From Archangium violaceum (GTDB lineage: Bacteria > Myxococcota > Myxococcia > Myxococcales > Myxococcaceae): DNA of 64,000 bases. The position numbers and the translations under genes are program-made. Shown here piece after piece: positions 1 through 9,886 of this stretch (its first letter is position 1; every line of letters starts with the position of its first letter). The stretch covers positions 10,729,501 through 10,793,500 of the forward strand of contig NZ_CP069338.1 in the NCBI RefSeq assembly GCF_016859125.1, given 5' to 3'. A model generated the notes under the pieces. That model made no database searches, was not told the DNA's origin, and saw only the letters and a list, made by a program, of their open reading frames with translations.

Positions 1-210
1 CCGGCGGCCGTTCACCATCCGGGAGATGTAGTAGATGGGCCCGCTCGGCCCCTTGGGCTTCCTCCCCCGCTTGCCCGTGGTTCCGGAGGAACCGCTGCCC
101 ACCCCCGGCTCGGCCGCATCCGCAGGGACCTCGGCCTCGCCCAGGTCCTTCCAGTAGATCTCGCCCCCGGCCCAGCTACCCCTGAACCCGCCTCGACGCT
201 TCGCCTTCAC
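1..210 (-). CDS. N-terminus of a tyrosine-type site-specific integrase (cut by the left edge)
   Basis: The reading frame is open from a GTG at 210 to the window edge (70 codons). A GGGAG ribosome site lies 7 bases before the GTG; the ATG at 215 runs straight into a TGA, so GTG is the better start. The peptide opens with a basic patch (VKAKRRGGFRGSWAGGEIYW), then an acidic and glycine-rich linker, then IYYISRMVNGRR, which resembles the N-terminal arm-type DNA-binding region of myxobacterial phage and genomic-island integrases. The catalytic domain lies outside the window, so assignment rests on this short stretch and on the position 100 bp from the 3' end of a tRNA gene, a classic integrase location. 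Confidence 0.55.
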   Translation of the reverse strand, partial: MKAKRRGGFRGSWAGGEIYWKDLGEAEVPADAAEPGVGSGSSGTTGKRGRKPKGPSGPIYYISRMVNGRR

Positions 211-271
211 GACATGCTCCCGAGGGGGGCTGTCGGGCGGCGTTACCCAACAGATTCCCCCAACAGGGCAA

Positions 272-306
272 ATAAAAAGGGCCGGCCACTTACGTGACCG
301 GCCCTT
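272..306 (-). terminator. Rho-independent terminator after tRNA-Thr
   Basis: Read on the minus strand, a 9-bp perfect stem (AAGGGCCGG 277-285 with CCGGCCCTT 298-306), extended by an inner CAC/GTG pairing, is followed by TTTTTATT. It lies just beyond the 3' end of the tRNA and should end its transcript before the integrase gene. Confidence 0.8.
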
Positions 307-310
307 CTCT

Positions 311-386
<76 letters not shown>

Positions 387-705
387 ACAACGACAGCGCT
401 TTTTTGCGTCACCGAAGTGAGCGGCGAAGTAACACGCTGTTCCAACCAGGGCAAGCACTTCTTTCATCCCCCCCTCGCGCCCTGCCGTCACACGCCTTTC
501 ACAGATTCACAGCCTTCCACTCGGTCCAGGCGAGCAGTCGGGCGAAGACCCCCTGTGAATGACACGCTGCGTTGGCTAACTACCTGAAAAAACTAAAAGT
601 TTGGATGCCAACATGCCTGCCCGACGGTTGACCACGTAGGGGAGCCTATGAGCATAAGGGCCCCGCCTAAACCCGATCGCCTCAACCCCAAGGAGCGATT
701 TTCAC
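387..705. other. Intergenic region between tRNA-Thr and the glutamate dehydrogenase gene
   Basis: No coding sequence is apparent; short ORFs here lack codon bias. It should hold the divergent promoters of the tRNA and of the dehydrogenase. For the latter, a TTGACC at 628-633 is a possible -35 box, with CATAAG at 653 as a poorly spaced -10. Confidence 0.6.
426..454 (-). promoter_or_regulatory. Possible sigma70-type promoter of tRNA-Thr
   Basis: On the minus strand TTGCCC (454-449) and TACTTC (431-426) are separated by 17 bp, about 40 bp upstream of the mature tRNA 5' end. The -10 match is weak, so this is tentative. Confidence 0.3.
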
Positions 706-2256
706 ATGGCAAGCGAAGAGAATTTCATGCGCGCCCCGGCCCCGACGCCCAAGCGCACCGTTTACACGGAGGCGATGGAGATCTTCCATCGCGCCGCCGA
801 CCTCATCGGTCTGGACAAGCGCGTTCGGCTCGAGCTCGAGGAGCCCGACTACGAGCACATCTTCTACGTCACCGCGAAGCTGAAGGACCGCCTCGTCCCG
901 CTTGCTCCCGAACAAGCGCGCGACTTCTCGGACCTCCAGGTCACCCAGGTCCGCAACCCCGAGGGCATGGAGCGTCTGGCCGACGGGAAGATCATCCTCA
1001 ATGGCCGCGCCCTCCTGGGCTCGGACGTCTCCATCCGCCGCGGCCACCTGCGCCTGCCCGACGGCAACGTGTACCAGCTCGTCCCCGGTGAGTCGCAGCG
1101 CTTCAAGGCCTACCGCGTCCAGCACAACCAGGCCCGCGGCCCCTACAAGGGCGGCATCCGCTATCACCGCGAGGTCTCCCTGGATCTCTTCAAGGCGCTC
1201 GCCGCGGAGATGACCTGGAAGACCGCCATCTCCGAGGTCCCATTTGGCGGCGGCAAGGGTGGCCTCCAGATCGATCCCCGCTCGTACGGCAAGGAGGAGA
1301 TGGAGAACATCACCCTGCGCTTCATGTACAAGCTCAAGAGCCTGATCGGCCCCAACATCGACATCCCCGCCCCCGACGTGGGGACCAATGGGGACATCAT
1401 GGCGCTCATGTACCGCCAGTACTCGGACGGCGAGCGCGAGAAGCACAACATGCGCGGCATCGTCACCGGCAAGGACGTGCGCATCGGCGGCTCCGAGGGC
1501 CGTGCGGCCGCCACCGGCCAGGGCGTGGCCTTCTGCATCGAGGACTACTACGCCGAGAAGGGTGAGACCCTGAAGGGCAAGTCCTTCATCCTCCAGGGCT
1601 TCGGCAACGTGGGCAGCCACGGTGCCGCCATCCTCCAGCGGATGGGCGCCCGCCTGCTCGCGGTCAACGACGCCGACGGCACCATCTACAACGGCGACGG
1701 CATCGACGTGCCCTCGTTGCTGGCCTACGTCCAGGATCCGAAGAACCTGCGCCGCAGCGTGCTCGGGTACCCCGGCGCCCAGCGCATCGAGAAGAAGGAC
1801 TTCTGGGAAGTCCAGGCAGACATCTGCATCCCGGCGGCCCTCGGCGGAGAGATCACCGCCGACATCGCCGAGCGCCTCAAGGTGAAGCTGATCGCCGAGG
1901 GCGCCAACGGCCCCACCACGCCCGAGGCCGATCGCGTCCTGCAGAAGCGCGGCATCGACATGATCCCCGACATCATCGCCAACGCTGGCGGTGTGACGGT
2001 GAGCTACTACGAGTGGATCCAGAACAAGCGCATGGAGCGCTGGAGCGAGGCCGAGGTCAACCAGCGCCTCGAGCACGCGATGAAGCGCAACTACCGCATC
2101 ATCCGTGACATCGCGCGCAACCAGGCCCGCCGCTCGGACACGCACGACAGCCGTCCGTACTGCATCGGCAAGGAAGTGGATCCCCGCTGCGCCGCGATGA
2201 TCCTCGCGCTCAAGCGCATCGAGGCCCACTACCTCCTCGAGGGCTTCTCCCAGTAG
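706..2256 (+). CDS. gdhA: Glu/Leu/Phe/Val-type dehydrogenase, probably NAD(P)-dependent glutamate dehydrogenase, with insertion
   Basis: This 516-aa enzyme should interconvert glutamate with 2-oxoglutarate and ammonia in the cytoplasm. Family signatures are present: RVQHNQARGPYKGGIRYH (about 138-154), the lysine loop PFGGGKGG (179-186), PAPDVGTNGD with its catalytic Asp, and the nucleotide-binding GFGNVGSHGA in the second domain. The usual beta-hairpin before the RVQHN motif is interrupted by about 60 extra residues (roughly 60-125), making the protein longer than the 410-450 aa of ordinary hexameric enzymes. The start is supported by AGGAG 10 bases upstream. It stands alone, followed by a strong terminator. 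Substrate is not proven: related leucine or valine dehydrogenases share these motifs. Confidence 0.88.
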   Translation: MASEENFMRAPAPTPKRTVYTEAMEIFHRAADLIGLDKRVRLELEEPDYEHIFYVTAKLKDRLVPLAPEQARDFSDLQVTQVRNPEGMERLADGKIILNGRALLGSDVSIRRGHLRLPDGNVYQLVPGESQRFKAYRVQHNQARGPYKGGIRYHREVSLDLFKALAAEMTWKTAISEVPFGGGKGGLQIDPRSYGKEEMENITLRFMYKLKSLIGPNIDIPAPDVGTNGDIMALMYRQYSDGEREKHNMRGIVTGKDVRIGGSEGRAAATGQGVAFCIEDYYAEKGETLKGKSFILQGFGNVGSHGAAILQRMGARLLAVNDADGTIYNGDGIDVPSLLAYVQDPKNLRRSVLGYPGAQRIEKKDFWEVQADICIPAALGGEITADIAERLKVKLIAEGANGPTTPEADRVLQKRGIDMIPDIIANAGGVTVSYYEWIQNKRMERWSEAEVNQRLEHAMKRNYRIIRDIARNQARRSDTHDSRPYCIGKEVDPRCAAMILALKRIEAHYLLEGFSQ

Positions 2257-2291
2257 GCCCCCGCGGCCTGCCCGTCAGGCCCGGAAACACG

Positions 2292-2330
2292 AAGGGCACG
2301 GTCGCTTCCGCGCGGCCGTGCCCTTTCTTT
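2292..2330 (+). terminator. Terminator of the glutamate dehydrogenase gene
   Basis: A 10-bp perfect stem (AAGGGCACGG 2292-2301 with CCGTGCCCTT 2316-2325) is followed by a T-rich tail (TCTTTC). It separates two convergent genes. Confidence 0.8.
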
Positions 2331-2360
2331 CGTCCACCGACCTCCCCCGGGTGGTGTGAT

Positions 2361-2726
2361 TCAGTGCATGACGCGCTCGCGCGCCACCAGCAGCAGCGGC
2401 TGATCCTCCTGCACCTCGTAGGCGACGATGCGCAGGCCCACGCCGCGGCTGTTGCCCTCGCGCCCGTCCTTGCGTCCGTACGAGAGCGCCACCTGGTAGC
2501 GCACCTCACACAGGCACGTCATCTCCGTGCCGTCCTCTCCGGCGAATGTCACCTTCACCCGCTCGCCCAGCGACAGGTGCTCCCGCGTCTCCACGAACAT
2601 GCCCTGGGCGCTGATGTTGCGTCCGATGCCCCGGCTCAATCCCCCCTCCGTGGAGAGATAGATGGTGAAGACCTTGTCGAAACGCAGATGGGAGCGACGC
2701 TCTCGGACCTGGGCCTGTGGTGCCAA
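2361..2726 (-). CDS. PilZ-domain protein, c-di-GMP receptor
   Basis: A 121-aa single-domain PilZ protein. Both c-di-GMP-binding signatures are present: RxxxR as RSHLR (residues 11-15) and [D/N]xSxxG as NISAQG (37-42), followed by a small beta-barrel ending in a GVGLRIV strand. The frame extends upstream to 2843, but the extension is low-complexity, whereas a TTG at 2726 has a perfect GGAGG six bases away, so I take TTG as the start. In myxobacteria such proteins couple c-di-GMP levels to motility or polysaccharide output; the partner is unknown. It runs convergent to the dehydrogenase gene and divergent from the next gene. Confidence 0.85.
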   Translation of the reverse strand: MAPQAQVRERRSHLRFDKVFTIYLSTEGGLSRGIGRNISAQGMFVETREHLSLGERVKVTFAGEDGTEMTCLCEVRYQVALSYGRKDGREGNSRGVGLRIVAYEVQEDQPLLLVARERVMH

Positions 2727-2762
2727 CGAATGCCTCCGGGGTGGGTGGAAGGTGACGGGGAA

Positions 2763-2785
2763 ACTACATGGTGCGGCCATGTAGT
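2763..2785. promoter_or_regulatory. 9-bp inverted repeat between divergent genes
   Basis: ACTACATGG (2763-2771) and CCATGTAGT (2777-2785) form a perfect palindrome with a 5-nt centre. It lies 37 bp upstream of the PilZ start and 130 bp upstream of the opposite gene. It is followed by repeated CGTACC units near 2823 and 2833. A regulator operator is plausible; function is unknown. Confidence 0.4.
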
Positions 2786-2913
2786 CAAAATATCCACCGC
2801 CCCATACCATCACGCACCACCACGTACCGCTACGTACCCACATCCCGGGTGCTCGGAAGCTCCGGGGGTGGCACCATCGCCCTCCATCTTCTCCCTCTCT
2901 GGAGTAGCCCCTC

Positions 2914-3564
2914 GTGAGACGACTCTTCCTGGCCGCCCTGCTCCTGCTGCCCGCGTTCGCCCTGGCGGACGTGGATCCGCGCTTCGCCCGGATGCGGGAT
3001 CAGGCCGAGCCCCTGGGTAGCCTGGCGACCTTCCTGGACAAGTACATTGGCGAGTGTTCCGGCCTGTTCGTCCGCCCGTCCTGCCGGAGCGACGCCGAGG
3101 AGTTTCGCAAGAAGTACGAAAACAAGCGGCTCTACATGATCGTCGGAGAGGAGGCGGCGACCATGCTCAGTCCGGGCCCGTACCAGCCCGGCAGCGGCAA
3201 CTACGCCATCCAACTCACCCCGTACTTCCCCGGGGGCTCCTATGCCCTGACGCAGGGAGTCCCCACGCAGGTGGACTCGGCGGGCAACCCGCTGCTGCCC
3301 TGGATGCGCCTGTCTGGCACCACCCGCGAGGGCTGGGCCGCCACCGACTTCCTGCGCCTCTTCTCCACCCGGCAGATCCGGGCGCAGATCATCTTCACGC
3401 CCCAGGGAGTGTGGAGCCTGCCGCGCCGGGGAGGGGGCATGCAGTACGGCGTCGGAGCCCGCCTGGAGGCGATTCTCCTGTCGCACGCGCGCACGGGCGA
3501 GCAGCTCGGCCTGTGGTTCGCCGATGACCCCGCCGGGAGCGGCAAGAAGGGGCGGAAGAAGTAG
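2914..3564 (+). CDS. Secreted protein of unknown function, conserved myxobacterial type (possibly DUF6066)
   Basis: A 216-aa protein with a clear Sec signal peptide (residues 1-18, RRLFLAALLLLPAFALA, cleavage after ALA). The mature part starts DVDPRFARMRDQAEPL and has two cysteines (CSGLF, PSCRSD) that may form a disulphide, a central beta-rich region and a lysine-rich tail (GKKGRKK). Start: GTG with GGAG 9 bases upstream. No catalytic motif is visible. It resembles single-copy secreted proteins of myxobacteria, but I cannot name a function. The next gene is convergent and ends 12 bp away. Confidence 0.7.
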   Translation: MRRLFLAALLLLPAFALADVDPRFARMRDQAEPLGSLATFLDKYIGECSGLFVRPSCRSDAEEFRKKYENKRLYMIVGEEAATMLSPGPYQPGSGNYAIQLTPYFPGGSYALTQGVPTQVDSAGNPLLPWMRLSGTTREGWAATDFLRLFSTRQIRAQIIFTPQGVWSLPRRGGGMQYGVGARLEAILLSHARTGEQLGLWFADDPAGSGKKGRKK

Positions 3565-3575
3565 CCGGAGGGCGC

Positions 3576-5024
3576 TCAGGGCTCCAGCGCGACGTACTGC
3601 TGCACGGTTCCGCGCTGGACCCGCAGCAGCACCAACGAACCCGAGCCGCCGCGCTCCAGGGCGCCCTTCGCCGCCGCGATGTCCTTGACCTTGCGGCGGT
3701 TGACCTCGGTCACCACGTCTCCCGTGCGCAGCCCCGCGCGCGCCGCCGGGCTGCGTGGAAGCACGCCCGACACCAGCACCCCCGCGTAGGGCGTCAGGCC
3801 CATGGGCCCCGCCACCTCGGGGGTGATGTCACGAAGCACCAGGCCGAGCTCCTCCAGGTTGCCGGGGCTGGCCAGCGCCGCCAGCACCTCCTGCGCCGGA
3901 CGGGCCGACAGCTTCACCACCACCTCCTGCGAGGCGCCCTCGCGCAGCAGCGTCAGCTTCGCCTCGGAGCCCGGGGCCAGCATCGCCACCTTGCGCAGCA
4001 GCTGCTGGTACGAGTCCACCTGCTTCCCGTTCACCCCCACCACCTGATCTCCGGTGCGGATGCCCGCCTGAGCCGCCGGGCTGTTGCGGTACACCTCCTT
4101 CACCACCGCGGCGCGGGCGCCCGCCAGCGGCTGCTCGTCGATGACCACGCCCAGCCAGCCCTTCTGCAGCTGACCGTTCTTGCGCAGGTTGGGCAGCAGA
4201 TCCTTCACCATGTTGATGGGCACCGCGAAGCCGATGCCCTGCCCCTCGCTGATGATGGCCGTGTTCACGCCCACCACCTCGCCGCGCATGTTGAAGAGCG
4301 GCCCGCCCGAATTGCCCGGGTTGATGAGCGCGTCCGTCTGGATGAAGTCGTCGAACGGACCCACGCCAATCACCCGCTCCTTGGCGGAGATCATCCCGTG
4401 CGACACCGAGTGGTCCAACCCGAACGGGTTGCCGATGGCCACCACCCAGTCACCCACCTCCATCCTGTCCGAATCCCCCAGGTAGACCGCCGGCAATCCA
4501 CCCACGCCCTTGCCCAGGAGCCGCAGCAGCGCCACGTCCGTGGACGCGTCACGACCGACCACCTCGGCGTGGAACTCGCGGCCGTCCGACAGGCGCACCA
4601 CGATCTCGCTCGCCGCCACGTTCCCGCGCGCCACCACGTGGTTGTTCGTCACCACCAGCCCATCCGGGGTGAGGATGAAGCCCGAGCCACTCGCCGTGCG
4701 TGTCGCGCCCTCCAGCGGGTTGGAGCCCATGACGTTGATGTTCACCACGCCCGACTCCACCGCCCGGATGAGCGGCGCGAGCGAGGTGGGCGGCACGAAG
4801 CCCGGCAGCATCGGTTCGCTGGAGGCCCACTCCCGCCACAGCCCCATCGGGCCGCTGCGCACCTGGGTCGAATCCTCGGCCCACGCCGCGTGCTCCCGCG
4901 CACGGGCCTCGAGCCAGGGAGCCAGCGAGTCCTGCCCGGCGCCCGCTCGGGGAGCGAGCACCAGAGGGAGCAGCACCAGCAGGCTGAGCAGGGGAAGAAA
5001 ATAGCGAGTCACGACACGGGCCAT
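3576..5024 (-). CDS. degP: HtrA/DegP-type periplasmic serine protease with two PDZ domains
   Basis: A trypsin-like quality-control protease of the cell envelope. From the ATG at 5024 (482 aa) there is an uncleaved or cleaved signal (ARVVTRYFLPLLSLLVLLPL), then the protease domain with catalytic triad His129 (TNNHVV), Asp163 (STDVALL) and Ser239 (INPGNSGGPLF), then PDZ1 (LGVVIDEQPLAGARAA onward) and PDZ2 (VLVSGVLPRSPAARAGLRTGDVV). The length is normal for the family. An in-frame GTG at 5087 would add 21 residues but abuts a REP-like repeat, so I prefer 5024, although no clear ribosome site precedes either. GrpE and FtsH lie directly upstream on the same strand, so this is a proteostasis neighbourhood. 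Confidence 0.9.
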   Translation of the reverse strand: MARVVTRYFLPLLSLLVLLPLVLAPRAGAGQDSLAPWLEARAREHAAWAEDSTQVRSGPMGLWREWASSEPMLPGFVPPTSLAPLIRAVESGVVNINVMGSNPLEGATRTASGSGFILTPDGLVVTNNHVVARGNVAASEIVVRLSDGREFHAEVVGRDASTDVALLRLLGKGVGGLPAVYLGDSDRMEVGDWVVAIGNPFGLDHSVSHGMISAKERVIGVGPFDDFIQTDALINPGNSGGPLFNMRGEVVGVNTAIISEGQGIGFAVPINMVKDLLPNLRKNGQLQKGWLGVVIDEQPLAGARAAVVKEVYRNSPAAQAGIRTGDQVVGVNGKQVDSYQQLLRKVAMLAPGSEAKLTLLREGASQEVVVKLSARPAQEVLAALASPGNLEELGLVLRDITPEVAGPMGLTPYAGVLVSGVLPRSPAARAGLRTGDVVTEVNRRKVKDIAAAKGALERGGSGSLVLLRVQRGTVQQYVALEP

Positions 5025-5085
5025 GGCGATGGGCTCGAACAGCCACGCCCTCCGCCTATTTCCCGGGGCGAATGGGCGAGGAGTC

Positions 5086-5123
5086 ACCTCCCCACCCTAC
5101 CCCTCTCCCAGAAGGAGAGGGAA
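5086..5123. repeat. REP-like palindrome, copy A
   Basis: A CCTCACC-type lead-in is followed by CCTCTCC and GGAGAGG arms around a short loop. It is the most diverged of four related elements in the window and lies in the degP-grpE gap. Confidence 0.6.
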
Positions 5124-5137
5124 CAACTCCGAGGGGC

Positions 5138-5764
5138 TCAGGCCTGCGCGGGGGCGACGTACTTGGCCACCTTCACGCGCGCCGGACGGATGATCCGCTC
5201 CTTCAGCCGATAGCCCGCCCTGACCTCCGCCACCACCTTCTGATCCTCATCGGGACTGGTGGTGATCTCCATGTCCGTGGCCTCGGCCGTGTTGGGGTTG
5301 TACGGCAGACCCACCACCTGGAGGCGCTCGATGCCCGACTGCTGCAGCTTCGACAGCAGCCCGTCGCGGATCATCTTGACGCCCTGGGCCAGCGGCGACG
5401 ACACGTCTCCTCCGCTCATGGACAGGCAGCGGTCCAGCTCGTCCACCGCCTCCAGCAACAGGGTGGCCACGTTGCCCCGCTCCACGTCCATCATCCGCTC
5501 GCGCTCGCGCGTGAGACGCTGCTTGAACTCCTCGCGGTCCCTCTCCAGGTCCTGGTAGGCGCGCGCCAGCTGATCCACGCGGCGCCGGGCCGCGTTCAGC
5601 TCCGACTCCAGCCGCTCCCGCTCGGGATCCACCGCGGGGGCGGCCTCCGGGGCCTGCGTCTCCTGCTGCTGCTCGGTGGACGTCTCGGGTGCGGCGGCGG
5701 CCGTGGCGGCCTCCGTAGCCTGATTCTCCTGGGACGGACCGTCTGTCCGGGGGTTGCCGTTCAT
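5138..5764 (-). CDS. grpE: GrpE, nucleotide exchange factor of DnaK
   Basis: GrpE drives ADP release from DnaK in the Hsp70 cycle. The 208-aa protein has an acidic and Ala/Gln-rich N-terminal tail, a long coiled coil (about residues 45-100, ERLESELNAARRRVDQLARA), the four-helix region (LLEAVDELDRCL) and the C-terminal beta-wing ending in GYRLKERIIRPARVKV. The ATG at 5764 has no ribosome site, but a promoter places the transcript start on its A, so a leaderless message is likely. dnaK is not in the window. Confidence 0.92.
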   Translation of the reverse strand: MNGNPRTDGPSQENQATEAATAAAAPETSTEQQQETQAPEAAPAVDPERERLESELNAARRRVDQLARAYQDLERDREEFKQRLTRERERMMDVERGNVATLLLEAVDELDRCLSMSGGDVSSPLAQGVKMIRDGLLSKLQQSGIERLQVVGLPYNPNTAEATDMEITTSPDEDQKVVAEVRAGYRLKERIIRPARVKVAKYVAPAQA

Positions 5765-5770
5765 GCGGCG

Positions 5771-5798
5771 AACGTAACCAGCCCCGGGCATGTGTCAA
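5771..5798 (-). promoter_or_regulatory. Promoter of grpE, apparently giving a leaderless mRNA
   Basis: On the minus strand a consensus TTGACA (5798-5793), a 16-bp spacer and TACGTT (5776-5771) are followed by six bases and then the ATG at 5764. The predicted transcription start therefore coincides with the start codon. Confidence 0.5.
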
Positions 5799-5813
5799 CG
5801 CCAGGACGACGCG

Positions 5814-6086
5814 CTAGTGCTCCGCGGGAGTGGCGGGCTGCTCGGCCATGAAGCCGTGATCCACCTGCCCGGTCACCTCGTCGATGATCTCCACCTGGGC
5901 GGCCCGGAGCGAGTAGTAGAGCAGCCACCGCTCGGCCGCCGTGAGTGTCCCGGCCGGCAGGGCCTTCTCGATCTCCTGCATCGTGAGACGGCCCTCACGC
6001 AGTCCCTTGGCGAACAGGGCCTTGCGCGCCGTATAGCTCTTTCCGATTCTGTTCTCCACGGCCTCTCCCTCCTTCCCGGGCAACAT
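5814..6086 (-). CDS. Small protein resembling a standalone sigma70 region 1.1 domain
   Basis: The 90-aa product is not linked to any sigma-factor core. Its centre (KALFAKGLREGRLTMQEIEK, then ALPAGTLTAAERWLLYYSLR, then EIIDE) follows the pattern of region 1.1 of primary sigma factors, the acidic helical domain that blocks DNA binding before holoenzyme assembly. It ends in a short tail without motifs. ATG at 6086 is preceded by GGAAGGG at 7 bases; an ATG 12 codons upstream has no such site. It lies between ftsH and grpE on the same strand. A role as a transcription modulator is inference from the fold resemblance. Confidence 0.6.
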   Translation of the reverse strand: MLPGKEGEAVENRIGKSYTARKALFAKGLREGRLTMQEIEKALPAGTLTAAERWLLYYSLRAAQVEIIDEVTGQVDHGFMAEQPATPAEH

Positions 6087-6091
6087 AATTT

Positions 6092-6131
6092 CGCCCTTCC
6101 GACACCGCAGAACATGCGGCACGGAAGGGCG
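6092..6131 (-). promoter_or_regulatory. Hairpin covering the ribosome site of the region 1.1-like gene
   Basis: CGCCCTTCCG (6092-6101) pairs perfectly with CGGAAGGGCG (6122-6131), with a second inner stem CCGCA/TGCGG (6105-6109 with 6115-6119). On the minus strand the downstream arm contains the GGAAGGG ribosome site. No T-run follows, so it is a poor intrinsic terminator for ftsH. It may control translation or act as a weak terminator. Confidence 0.5.
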
Positions 6132-6173
6132 AAGGCAAGGCCAGGGAGCAGGCGGCCGAGCGCCTGAGCCTAC

Positions 6174-8234
<2,061 letters not shown>

Positions 8235-8456
8235 CGTCGGCGCACTCCCCCTCCCCCATGCCACGCACCCCCGGTGGTACGTGGTTACGACTGAGCTGCG
8301 GGCAAAAGATGTTCACACTCGCCCGCCGGTCAACCCGGCGTGTGAAGCACCTCCGGGTATTTGGGGTAACGCTGGAACAGCGCTCGTCCATCCGGGCGAC
8401 AGCATTGCCCGGTAGCGAACACCGTCCGCTCGACGACACAGGATGGAAGACACCGA

Positions 8457-9404
8457 TCAGCGGCAATCCACCCGGTAGAGGATCTGCCCGGCGAACTCGG
8501 AGCCGAGCAGGAACGAGCGCCCATCGGGCAGCCAGGTGATGGCCTCGGCCTGGGCCTGGCTGGGAGCGGGGACCTCCGCCACCTCGCCCTGGACGAGCTC
8601 CTCCAACCGGGAGGCCCCGGGCCGACGCACTTCCCACACGCGCATGTAGGTACGCAGCAACATGCGCTGCCCCGACGGGTGGAGCGCCGCCGCGGTGGTG
8701 CGGAAGTCGACGTTGTCCGGTGCATGCAACGTCCCCAGGTGGGTGGCCTTCGTCACCGTGCCCGGCGCGAGCCCGTCCAACGCGAAGAGCTCGCCCAACG
8801 AGTCGCGCTCCTTGGTGACGATCGCCAACCGGGCCGTGCGTGGCTCGAGCACGAGCGACTCGGCGTCGTGCGGCCTGTCCGGGTAGGTGAAGGGGAGCGT
8901 CTCCACGGCAACGGTGGCATCGGCCACCTGGTCCGGCTCGGGGAAACGGAAGATTCGCACCCGCGTACGGCGCTCGAAGTTATCTCCGGTATCAGCGAGG
9001 TAGATGCACGAGCGCTCGTCTCCCGGGGAACACGGGCCCAGGGCGATGTCCTCAAGGTCCATCCCCGCCTGCTCCTTGGGCTCGACCCCCGTGAGCGTCA
9101 GGGTGGCGAGCACCTTGCCCGAGGTGTCGATGGCGAACACCCGGAAGGTGTTGCCGGAGTCATTGTGTGCCCACAGCACGCCCTCGTGCCGGGTGCTCGC
9201 GGCGAGGCCCGACATCTCGGCCAGGGCCAGGGGGACATGGCCCACGTTCCGGGGCGTGCCGTAGAGCATGCAGCCGGGCAACCCCGCGGTGGGCGGATAG
9301 CGCGGATCAACGGCCGCGATGGAGGCATCGGGGCTGGAGGGCTTCTTCGTCGTGCAGCCCGCCAGCACCGCCCCCGCGAGCACCAGGGCGATACCCCGGC
9401 GCAC
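8457..9404 (-). CDS. Lipoprotein, possible beta-propeller fold
   Basis: 315 aa with a lipoprotein signal (LVLAGAVLAGC, lipidated Cys16 or so). The mature part has repeated strand patterns: MSGLAASTRHEGVLWAHNDS, DLEDIALGPC, SCIYLADTGDN, DAESLVLEPRTARLAIVTK, ITWLPDGRSFLLGSE. This is the pattern of esterase-like or phytase-like beta-propellers with acidic loop residues that can bind calcium. No enzyme can be named. GTG start follows the TGA of the NUDIX gene by one base, so the two genes are co-translated. The stop is followed by about 220 bp without a gene up to ftsH. Confidence 0.7.
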   Translation of the reverse strand: MRRGIALVLAGAVLAGCTTKKPSSPDASIAAVDPRYPPTAGLPGCMLYGTPRNVGHVPLALAEMSGLAASTRHEGVLWAHNDSGNTFRVFAIDTSGKVLATLTLTGVEPKEQAGMDLEDIALGPCSPGDERSCIYLADTGDNFERRTRVRIFRFPEPDQVADATVAVETLPFTYPDRPHDAESLVLEPRTARLAIVTKERDSLGELFALDGLAPGTVTKATHLGTLHAPDNVDFRTTAAALHPSGQRMLLRTYMRVWEVRRPGASRLEELVQGEVAEVPAPSQAQAEAITWLPDGRSFLLGSEFAGQILYRVDCR

Positions 9405-9405
9405 G

Positions 9406-9813
9406 TCAGGCTTCCAGACCCAAGAGCTTGGCGAGCGTCTTCGCGTCCGCGTCGGGGAACTGGTACTTCGACATCTCCTCCAGCGTCACCCAACGATGAT
9501 CGTGCACGCGCAGGTGATGGATGGCCGACTCGGGACTGGAGAGCCGACAGCGGTAGACGCGGAAGTCGATGTCGTAGGTGGGATACTCGTGGTGGGTATG
9601 GAGGGCCTGATCCATCACCACCACCTCCACGCCCATCTCCTCGCGGATCTCCCGGGCGAGCGCCTGCTCGTCCGACTCCCCTTCCTCGACGCGACCTCCA
9701 GGGAACTCCCACAGCAGCGGCAACGTCGCCTTGGGCGGACGCTGGGTGATGAGGTAGCGCCCCTCGGCGTTCTGCAGCATCGCGCCGACGACGCGGATGT
9801 GACGGCGAGCCAT
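9406..9813 (-). CDS. NUDIX hydrolase, MutT / 8-oxo-dGTPase-like
   Basis: 135 aa. The Nudix box is complete (GGRVEEGES then REIREEMGV) and is preceded by LLWEFPGG as in MutT-type nucleotide pyrophosphohydrolases, which remove oxidised nucleotides. The C-terminal HRWVTLEEMSKYQFPDAD also follows MutT. ATG at 9813 has AGGAG 7 bases upstream. Exact substrate cannot be read from sequence. It is the first gene of a two-gene unit with the lipoprotein. Confidence 0.85.
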   Translation of the reverse strand: MARRHIRVVGAMLQNAEGRYLITQRPPKATLPLLWEFPGGRVEEGESDEQALAREIREEMGVEVVVMDQALHTHHEYPTYDIDFRVYRCRLSSPESAIHHLRVHDHRWVTLEEMSKYQFPDADAKTLAKLLGLEA

Positions 9814-9886
9814 CTCCGGACTCCTTCTCACGGAAGCGGAAAGGAAAGGCGGCGGCCTAACACGGCCCGGGCCCCCAGGCCAAGCC

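Noticed and set aside
682-2229. A 515-codon minus-strand ORF opposite glutamate dehydrogenase
   Set aside because: It is the antisense frame of a clearly recognised gene; its Ala/Val/Asp-rich composition is the usual artefact of GC-rich DNA.
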